Of a stretch of DNA of 45,974 nt, positions 38,701 to 45,974 are shown in pieces. The translations under genes were made by a program, and so were the position numbers. Source of the DNA: Anaerolineae bacterium (GTDB taxonomy: Bacteria > Chloroflexota > Anaerolineae > Aggregatilineales > JAFGMM01); contig JAOSJO010000004.1 of assembly GCA_027494055.1 (NCBI GenBank), forward strand, positions 1 to 45,974, read 5' to 3'. The stretch's first letter is position 1. Each line of letters opens with the position of its first letter. The notes beneath the pieces are model-generated. The model worked only from the letters and a program-made list of their open reading frames with translations, ran no database searches and had not been told where the DNA came from.

Positions 38701-41307
38701 TCCCAAAGAATCGCCGTGTTGTCACCAGAGGTAGAGAGCGCCGTCTGACCATCTGGACTGAAGGCAACCTGAACAAGAGCATCTTCGTGCCCCTCGAAGC
38801 GACGAATCTCCTGCCCCGTCTGCAAATTCCACAAGATGACCAATCGATCTGCCGACCCTGACAGCGCGAACCGTCCATCCGAGCTAATCGCCACTGCGGT
38901 CACAATGCCGGTGTGCCCCTGAAAGCCCAGGCGCGGTCCGGGCGCATAGGCCATGTTCGCCAGACGCCGCTGCGAAAGCGCCGGTGGATCCGGGATGCGG
39001 TTTGCTTCCAGAGCGAGCGTGCGCGCGAGGTCTTGGTCGCCACTGTCAAACGCCTGTTGCGCGTAGGCGGCGAGCGCAAGACTCCTGGATTCCTCGGCGT
39101 GACGGGCTGCGGTCGCTTCGGCGGCGACGGCGATAGCGGCCTGGGTCCCCGCCTGAGCCGCTGCCTCTTGTGCCTTATCCTGTTCACTGAAAGCGAACAG
39201 CGACAGTCCAATCGCCACGACCAGAAACACGGCCAGCCCGGCGGCGAGGTAGCGCAATAGATTCGCCGCGCGCCGGCGTTGCTCGGCGACCTCGCGCTGC
39301 ATCTCCAGTTCGCGCTGGAGCTGAGCCTCGCGCTCCAGACGCTCGTGCTCACTGAGTGCCTGGCTCGTTTCAATGTACGCGCGCAGGAGCGGCATCGGAT
39401 CTGCGTCGGGGTCTTCCAGCCACGTTTCGGCCTCACTCAATCGAAGCCCGCGCAGCAAATACGCCTCATCGCGGCTGGCGGCCTCCCATTCCTGCGCGTC
39501 CTTCAGAAGGCGCCCCGATAACCGCAGCGCGTCTATGCTTTCAGTAATCCACAGCCGCAACCGTTCCCAGGCGTGTATCAGTGCTTCATGGCTGACTTCC
39601 ACCCAGGCGTCTCCACTTCTCAGTTCACGACCGGCGGTTAGCAGGCGCACGTCTGGATGCGTCAGCACCGCCAATACCGCGTCAACGTCGTCGTCATCTA
39701 CTCCTGCAAAGTGCAGCGCGGCGCGCTCGACCCGCCGGCGCGTCGGCTCACCGCGCTCGTCCACCTCGACCAGGCGTAACAACAGCCGGCGCACCACGTC
39801 GCGCTGCGCTGGTCCCAGGGCCTCGAAGACATCCTCAGCGCGCCGCGCCAGAGCGCCATGCACGCCGCCGATCCTCTCATACGCGGTCACGGTCAGATCA
39901 CGGCCCTCGCGACGCTGGTAGAGTTCCTGCAAAGCGTACTGGAGTAGCGGAAGCGCGCCATCCTGGCCGTGCACGTCGTCAAGTAGCGTATCAACCAGGC
40001 CGTCCCTATAACGCAGCCCCACGACCTCCGCCGGCGCGGAGATAGCCTCGCGCAACTCGTTGCGGAGCAACGGCGTCACGATCACCTGATGGGCTTCCAG
40101 CAATCGCGCCAGTTCAGGATGACGGGTGCAGGGCGCGTAGAAATCAGCCCGGAGGGTGATGATGACCAACCCTTTGCCGCCATCGACTGTTGCCGTGTGT
40201 AGCAGCAGATCCAGAAAGCGCAAACGCTCAGCCTCCGCAGCGCGGGTGAAAATCTCCTCGAACTGGTCCACCACCAGCACCACGCGCGTCGCGTCGGACG
40301 CCTGGGCCAACAGGGATTGTATTGCCAGGTGCAGGCGATCTTTCCGGGCATCCAGGCTGTCCATAAGCGTCCACAGTTCGCCTCCGACGAGAGGCAGCAG
40401 GCGCGTCGCCAGGCTCTCCAATGGGCGTGGGCCTGGCGTAAAGATCACAACCGGCCAGGTTTCGCTGCCAGGAAGTGCGCCGCTGCGCAGACGCGGGATC
40501 AGCACGGCGCGCACCACGCTCGACTTACCGCTGCCACTCGCCCCGATCAAAGTCAAAAAGCGGTTAGGTGGCTGTCCCGGCTGGGCGCGAAGTCGTTCAA
40601 CCAGCGAATCGATGAGCTTGTCCCGCCCGAAGAAGTACGGTGCGTCGGCCTCTTGGAACGCTTCCAGCCCCTTGAACGGCGAGGGGATGTCGCGGGGTTC
40701 AGCGTCCTCAACCGCGCGTAGCGGCGTCGGTGCGACTTGCAGTGAGGCCAACAGCCTGGCAAAAGCCGGTCCGTAGTCCGTGCGGAAGTCCACAAACTGG
40801 ATCGCCGCGAGATCGGGCGGCAGTGTGTCAACTTCGCCGCGCATCAGCACCGGCAATAAGCGTTTGCCGCTGCGGCGCGCCATCGAAAGCTCGCGTTGCA
40901 CCCAATCAGAAGCCAGCGCCTCAGGCGAGAGCACCAGGATCACGACCTCGGCGCGGTCCAGGCCGTAGGTGAGCGCCTGCTCCCACTCCGCCCCCTGGGA
41001 TTGAGCGAAAGTCAGCCCAAATGTCAAAGCCAGCGTCCTGTAGATCGCGTCCCAAGCGCTCAGCAAATTGCCGGTCCGCGTGAGCATAGCTGAGGAAAAT
41101 CGATGCGAGGCGCGCGGGTGCATAACCGTAGAAGATGGTCTGATGCTCTATGATCGTATGGGCCGTCTTCTTGTCGCGGCCAACAATGTCGTCGGCGTGC
41201 ACGGAAGCCCCTGGGCCGACAGCCGACCCGGCACCGACGTTTCCCCCAACGGTGATCTCTGATGGGTGCTCGCGCTCTGACCGCCGGGGACCATCCTGCG
41301 CGCTCAT
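35781..41307 (-). CDS. TIR-nSTAND-WD40 protein, ~1840 aa (one frameshift)
   Basis: Starts at 41307. A leader of ~45 residues is rich in Gly/Val (ITVGGNVGAGSAVGPGASVH, then DDIVGRDK). The TIR domain follows: ASIFLSYAHADRQFAERLGR, DAGFDIWADFRSI, EWEQALTYGLDRAEVVILVL, SPEALASDWVQRELSMARRS. The Glu of WVQREL sits where TIR NADases have their catalytic Glu. A frame break in a C run at 40991-40995 splits the TIR domain. The NTPase has PFKGLEAFQEADAPYFFGRD, P-loop LIGASGSGKSSVVRAVLIP (residue ~255) and Walker B VVLVVDQFEEIFTR. A coiled-coil (HERLEREAQLQRELEMQREV) and one transmembrane helix (LLRYLAAGLAVFLVVAIGLS) precede about 21 WD40 repeats. WD40 repeats probably sense, the STAND core switches, and TIR acts as effector, as in known bacterial immune and signalling STANDs. 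Confidence 0.9.
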
Positions 41308-41647
41308 CGGATGTTCTTAGACTCGGCGAGTGCAATTCTGGCGCGGCGCTTCGCACAAGTGAGCCTTGTGCGTTTGCGCGCACACACACGCAAGAAAGAC
41401 TCTGCCGGGCCACCTCGATATGTCATGCTCGTGTATCCCCGGATGACCACCATGGAGGTTCATTCCTCACTCGTTAATCATCATATCCCACATTTTGTAT
41501 CTTAACAATCCGATATGGCAGGAGTTGAGCGGCAATCACCGAGTTGAGCAGGCCTTACAACGTCGAGAGGAAGGCAGCATAGAAGGTGAGTCCAGGCAGA
41601 CTACGGTGCCCGTTGGGTCAAAAACCTTGTGCGGACGTTGATTCACA
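41308..41647. other. Upstream region of the TIR-STAND gene
   Basis: 340 bases without a gene. AT-richer toward 41460-41520, where the candidate promoter lies. Confidence 0.4.
41480..41508 (-). promoter_or_regulatory. Candidate promoter for the TIR-STAND gene
   Basis: On the minus strand TTGTTA (41508-41503) and TATGAT (41485-41480) are separated by 17 bases. A leader of about 165 nt would precede the start codon. No strong ribosome-binding site precedes 41307. Confidence 0.35.
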
Positions 41648-42319
41648 CTACGCAGCCTCGCGATAGTAATCGTGGATGATGCCACCGAGCACATTTCGAC
41701 AGCGTACGGTGCCCGCGGTGTCGGCGATCACGCCCGGGATGAGGAGCTGCATTTTGTAGTGGGTCATCAGATGACGCCAGCTGGGGGAGGGGATACGTTC
41801 AGGTGCGCGCGGAACACCCTGGCGTGCCAGCACGTTGGCGATGGTGGGTTTGCTCACCGTATAGCCCAGCTTGAGGAGTTCACCCGCGATCTTGCCGTAG
41901 CCCCAGTCGTTCTCACGCGCGAGCTGCACGATCAGGCGCGCAAGCTCCGATTGAGGCGTGGTCGACCACCACGCGCTTGCGCTGCTGTGTCCACTTGCGG
42001 CGAACCAGCTCATGGTACCACCGGATGACCGTCTCGACCTGGAAGCTGCGGATGACACCGTGCAGCGGCTGGCGGGCTTGCGTTCCATGGTGATCACCGT
42101 CAACGTCAGCTTCTCGATCCGCGATACACGAAGAGGACCTATCTGATTCCGTTCGAGGATGGCCAACTGCTGACGCAGCGCCAGGATTTCGAGGTCTTTC
42201 TCGCGCGCAGACAGCCGGCCGATCCGCATCCAGTCCAACAGCGTTGCGAAGATGTGCATCACGATGAACCAGGCCATACGCTTCCGCCTCACTGTGATAG
42301 ACGAAAGAGGCGCTTCCAC
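41648..42319 (-). pseudogene. rve-type transposase with deleted catalytic core
   Basis: One open frame of 223 residues joins the two ends of an IS transposase. The N-terminal part is MAWFIVMHIFATLLDWMRIG, RLSAREKDLEILALRQQLAI and NDWGYGKIAGELLKLGYTVS (HTH). The sequence ends TAGTVRCRNVLGGIIHDYYREAA directly after SWRHLMTHYKMQLL. The whole DDE core is missing although the frame stays open across the junction. A local shift also scrambles the middle (residues ~80-115). No terminal repeats were found on either side. It is not active; a truncated DNA-binding product is conceivable. Confidence 0.7.
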
Positions 42320-43621
42320 CAGCGAGTTCGCATTTCACAACGCTCCGTTACGCGCACGTATGATGTTTTTTGACCGATGAGGTACAGTGTCAAGTCCGAC
42401 CGACGGCCTCCCCTCACAGCAGGTGGCGCATCTGGCTGTCGAACATAAAGCTGACCGCTGTAACTGAACTGGCTGACTTGCTGACCTAACCCCAGACGGT
42501 CCAGCTCGCGCCACACGAAGTCAGCGCGACTCAGACCGCTGGCGGTCGCTGTCCGATACGCTGATGCCCATTTCATCAAGCTGCGCGCAATCGCTTGCGG
42601 ATCAGCTTGGCGATCCGCTTCGCGTTTCGCAAGCACATGCCAGATCACGACCAGCAGCTTGCGCGCGATCGCGACGATGGCTTTCTGTTTGCCGACTTGG
42701 GCCCGCAAGCGCTCAAACCGCACCTTCCAGAACGGGGCGTAACGCACGGCCGCCCAGGCACATTCGACGAGCACGGTGCGCAACTCGCGCCGTCCTTGTT
42801 TGGTGATCCGCCCGGTCCGATAGGTGTTGCCTGACGCGTGGACACTGGCCCCCAGGCCGCTGTACCCGACCAGTTGTCGGGCGCCAGGAAAGCGGGTGAT
42901 GTCACCAATGGCACTCCAGGATCGTCATGCCGCTCAACCAACTCACCCCGGGGAGTTGGATCAGGAAGGCCAATTGCGCACACCAGGGCGCTTGTGTGCT
43001 CAGGTGCGCAATCTCGGCCTCCACTTCCTCGATGAGCTGTGACAAGTGCTGAATGTGAAGCAACTCATGGCGCACCCGCATTTGCTCCGCACGGGACAAC
43101 GTCAGCGCGTGCCACCAGCCGCGATTGGCTTCGCTGAAGGGGTCGCCCTGGGGCAAGTACAGATTGTGCCGGTGCAACACACTGTGCAACCGGTTCTTGG
43201 AGGCAGTCCGATCCCGCACCAGATGGCGACGGTGCGCAATCAGGCTGCGCAGCTCGCGTACCGCTTCGGGCGGTACCCACACCGCTGGCAACAGGTTGGC
43301 GGCCAGGAGCTTGGCCAGGACCAGGGCATCGTGTGGGTCGGTCTTGCGCGGTGACCGGCTGATCAGGCTCATCTTGTGCGCATCGGCAACCGTGACCTCG
43401 GCCACCAGGGGCAGCATGGCGTCGTAGACCGCCCAGGCATTGGTCGTGGCTTCGAGCGCCACGTGATCGGTGGCCTGCAAGTGCGTGCGCGCCCAGACCT
43501 TGATGCTGTCCAGCGGCACTCTGATCGCATCAAACAGCACGTGTTGCTGGGCGTCCACGGCCGTGACCATCACAAACTGACGATGTACATCCAACCCGAC
43601 GAACCGCGTTTGCGCTTTCAT
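42289..43621 (-). CDS. IS110-family transposase (DEDD), one frameshift
   Basis: Start at 43621: MKAQTRFVGLDVHRQFVMVT. The N-terminal DEDD_Tnp_IS110 domain has the first Asp in GLDVH, Glu in VALEATTNAW, and Asp-Asp in KTDPHDALVLAKLLAANLLP. Middle: LIAHRRHLVRDRTASKNRLH. The frame breaks near 42910. The Transposase_20 domain then reads FPGARQLVGYSGLGASVHAS, RTGRITKQGRRELRTVLVEC and AWAAVRYAPFWKVRFERLRA. Corrected length is about 444 residues, slightly above the family average because of a C-terminal tail after 42480. IS110 enzymes recombine DNA guided by a bridge RNA encoded in the element's flank. Confidence 0.85.
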
Positions 43622-43762
43622 CCTGCGTTCCTCTCCTATCCTTGCGCTTTGAGAGAGGATGTGCTTTCCGGGCCATTGGGCTGTCTCACGCACCGATCCG
43701 AGCTTGACGTTTTCGCGCCTTCTCATGCGAACCAGTCGAGCGGGCCGCACGAAACACCTTAA

Positions 43763-44445
43763 CGAGTTTGGCTGCTGGTTTGAGCCTCCTCATCAAAAAA
43801 CGCGTGCTGGCCCTATGCCCACATCCTATGGCATCCCGCTCCGCTCACAATCTGGCTTCAGGATACCACGGATTCCTTCGCGAGCCGCCCGGCTCCACCT
43901 GCATGTTAACACCTTACGGGTTCCTGTGGAGCTGGCTATCCGTCGATCATGTCGCGATATCAACGCGATGCAATGAGAGATCAACCTTGTTGCCGTCGGA
44001 CTAATGGGTGAGCCTTTCTGGAGTCGCTACACCCACCGTAAGGGCAAGAAGAACATCAAGGCTGGTGCAGAGGTCGCAGCGTAGTGTGCCTTCACCCGTA
44101 GCATCTTCCGAATCTGTCAAGTGAATGTCATGAGGCAGGCAAAGGCAGCGAGACAGCGGAGCGCCGAAACGCGAAGGAGCAAGATCTGGAGATCCGCTCA
44201 GGCTGCCAGGTGGAGGGCAGACATCAGTAGACTCAAGGAGATGGGCGATCCTGATGATGGGATTGCAACGTCAAGCGTTAACATCTGACCACGACCTCTG
44301 GCGCAACTCCTTGAGCACAGCACGGTCAAACTACGCAAGCAACGTCAAAGCGTTAAGGGCCGAAGCGACCTACAGTGGACAGCCCGATGTCTGAACAGCC
44401 ACCTGACAGGTGATGGGCGGATGGATGTGCAAGCAGCCTGCTGAG
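43763..44445. other. Non-coding stretch between two IS110 transposases
   Basis: About 680 bases. Short frames lack protein character. One plus-strand frame ends EPFWSRYTHRKGKKNIKAGA..stop at about 44085 and may be the tail of a lost gene; I do not recognise it. The region should contain an end of each IS110 element, but these elements lack clear inverted repeats, so I cannot place the borders. Confidence 0.4.
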
Positions 44446-45744
44446 CTAACGATGGTTGGGATTGTAAGGGACCTGGTCGATCAGCAGCCGGTAGAGCAGG
44501 CGATTGGCTTTGCGCGCGGCATGCAGCACGGCGCGCACCTCAGTGGGGTCGCGGAAGCGTTGCCGCGCCTGTTGGAAAGTCCGTCGGATAGACGGACAGT
44601 GACGGGCAGTGTGCTTGCCAATGAGATAGAGGGTGTGGCGAAAGGCAGGGTCGCCACGCTTGGAAATGTGCCCAACGCGGCAGGTGTCGCCGCTCTGCGA
44701 ACGAATGGGATCAAAGCCCGCGAAGGCCCAGATATGATCGGCGGAAGGGAAACGGTGGACGTCCTGAACGGCAGCGAGGTAGCGGGCCGCATGGAAGGCG
44801 CTGATACCTGGCACTGTAGTCAGCACCGCCGCGGGTGAGGACGGCACAAGGGTTTCGGCCTGCGTTTCCAGGCTCGTGAGCTGGGTGAGCAGGACCTGGT
44901 AGCGCTGCCAGTCTGCCTGCAGAGCTTCGGCATAAACCGCCGCGACATCAGGCGGCGGGAGTAAGGCCTGACGCGCGTTGTCCAGGACCCGCCGGGCGGT
45001 GACCGGACCGCAGCGTCCCACCGTCTGGCGCAGCAGGGTCTGCAGGGCGGCTTCATCCAAGGCGAGGATAGCGTAAGGATTGGGGTCATGGCTCAACAGG
45101 GCCTGGACCAATTGGCGCGCCAAGGGGCGGGTCGCAACCAGGGGCACCGGCGGCTCCTAGGTTTGGGTGAGCGGCCTGGAACCGCGTGAGGTTCACCAAG
45201 GCACCCGGCCACAGTCGGTCCAATTGGCGTAGCAGTTCGGTCCCAAGCACCCGCCGTTCGCGCTCCAGACGACGGTAGCGGCGGGCCCATTCGGCAAACA
45301 CTAACCCGCTTCCGTCCGGAAAACGGGCGGGCGTGCCTTGTCCCTGCTGCAAACACCGCGCGATGGCCTGCGTGTCAATGGCGTCGCTTTTGTGGAAGCG
45401 TCCATCCTGCAACGCGATGCGTGCCAGCTTGACAAGATACGGGTTAACCAGCAGATACGCGAACCGCCCTTCCTCGATGGCGTGGGCATAGCGCGCAAGC
45501 AGTGCCCGCCCCCAGGTTTCATAGTAGATGCCAGTGGGTTCATTGCCCATGACGACCCGGGAGGCGGTGACCAGCAGGGCATCGATCTGTGCTGCAGCCT
45601 GTTCAAAGCCTGCTCTGTCATTGTACAGGGGTAAGCGGGGTCTGCAACGGGCGCAAGTCGTCCGACCGGTAGCACCCCATCACATGGATATTCTTGCCAA
45701 TGTCCAATCCCCACGAGGGGGATCGGGGTCAAACTCCTGTCCAT
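44446..45744 (-). CDS. IS110-family transposase, second type, frameshifted N-terminus
   Basis: N-terminus from 45744 reads MDRSLTPIPLVG, then (after restoring frame near 45705) LDIGKNIHVMGCYR with the first Asp. A second shift near 45625 leads to DALLVTASRVVMGNEPTGIY with the Glu, then LVNPYLVKLARIALQDGRFH and KSDAIDTQAIARCL with the paired Asp residues. A further shift near 45130 leads to the C-terminal domain: PSSPAAVLTTVPGISAFHAA, FAGFDPIRSQSGDTCRVGHI and SKRGDPAFRHTLYLIGKHTA. About 430 residues. It shares family but little sequence with the neighbour at 42289, so it is a separate element type, not a duplicate. Confidence 0.8.
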
Positions 45745-45780
45745 GAGGAACCTCCTTGTTCCGTTTGGGGATGATGATCC

Positions 45781-45797
45781 CGCATCTGATGGATGCG
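45781..45797. repeat. Hairpin in the 5' flank of the second IS110 transposase
   Basis: CGCATC-TGATG-GATGCG is a perfect 6-bp stem with a 5-base loop, about 37 bp upstream of the transposase start. This is the zone where IS110 elements encode their bridge RNA. One hairpin alone does not prove it. Confidence 0.35.
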
Positions 45798-45846
45798 ACC
45801 CAAATGCTCGCGGTGCATCCAGGAGCGTTACTCATGTTTTTATCAG

Positions 45847-45912
45847 GGCTGAAAAACTCTATCCGCGGCTCACATCATGCCTGTGGTGGCCGAAAATCCC
45901 ATCCGTCTGTGA
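45847..45912 (+). mobile_element. Two tandem IS-end motifs at the window edge
   Basis: GGCTGAAAAACTCTATCCGC (45847-45866) and GTGGCCGAAAATCCCATCCG (45885-45904) are both variants of the terminal repeat seen at 8647, 9513, 22048, 28892 and 30231. Their tandem spacing resembles the doubled motif at 28892-28934. They may be the start of another copy that continues past the window. Confidence 0.55.
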
Positions 45913-45974
45913 ATCAGGCAGTTGTTTCAAGCAGAGAGGCATTGTGAGGTGCTCGAGGACTGCGCCAGTGGCTG

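Noticed and set aside
44008..44085. Possible gene tail ending KGKKNIKAGAEVAA
   Set aside because: Only about 25 residues look ordered and no family is recognised. Mentioned within the non-coding stretch but not called as a gene.
1..45974. CRISPR arrays, tRNA and rRNA genes
   Set aside because: I looked for regularly spaced direct repeats, cloverleaf ends (GG..TTCGAATC..CCA) and rRNA core motifs and saw none. The repeated GGCCGAAAAC motifs are IS ends, not CRISPR repeats.

Overview
The window looks like a chromosomal or metagenome-assembled contig from a strictly or facultatively anaerobic bacterium, most likely a Chloroflexota (Anaerolineae/Dehalococcoidia-like) lineage. This is an inference from three things: Tat-like twin-arginine solute-binding proteins, giant STAND/WD40 proteins, and an HdrA/MetFV electron-transfer cluster. 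No rRNA, tRNA or single-copy marker gene is present to confirm it. Many genes are interrupted by single-base frameshifts, mostly in runs of G or C. I read most of these as sequence error and annotate such genes at full span.

Layout. (1) 1-8518: a saccharide utilisation locus. A GH3 beta-glucosidase-like gene (cut by the window start) and a LacI-type repressor lie on the minus strand. Divergent from them on the plus strand is a five-gene Opp/Dpp-type ABC transporter (binding protein, two permeases, two ATPases). Two divergent sigma70-like promoters overlap at their -35 boxes, and a perfect LacI-type palindrome sits just downstream of the repressor promoter. (2) 8647-9513: an internally deleted insertion sequence. 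(3) 9605-21954: a GC-rich operon: promoter, a 126-aa orphan, a double-FAD HdrA, MvhD, a ~1510-aa HdrA carrying a complete NfnB/GltD-like domain, a second MvhD, MetV, MetF and a fused HdrC-HdrB. This is a MetFV-HdrABC-MvhD type cluster, predicted to couple methylene-tetrahydrofolate reduction to NAD(P)H and ferredoxin or disulfide electron transfer. A solo IS end at 22048 lies in direct orientation to the IS end at 8647, so the cluster is bracketed by IS ends.

(4) 22957-28748: a second sugar locus: a CUT1-type binding protein, two permeases and an 824-aa glycoside-hydrolase-like protein, without its own ATPase. (5) 28892-30231: a near-complete rve-type IS with frameshifts. (6) 30577-41307: two large STAND NTPases, DUF4062-NB-ARC-TPR on the plus strand and TIR-nSTAND-WD40 (about 21 WD40 blades) on the minus strand. 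Between them lie small membrane proteins, a SnoaL-like fragment and several IS or gene scars. (7) 41648-45974: a graveyard of transposases: a core-deleted rve transposase, two IS110-family transposases and further IS ends.

The most noteworthy system is the Hdr/Met operon. Its second HdrA has an NADPH-oxidoreductase (NfnB/GltD) module inserted at the point where its neighbour HdrA has only a ferredoxin linker. This suggests that pyridine-nucleotide input, flavin bifurcation and disulfide-reductase chemistry are built into one polypeptide feeding methylene-THF reductase.
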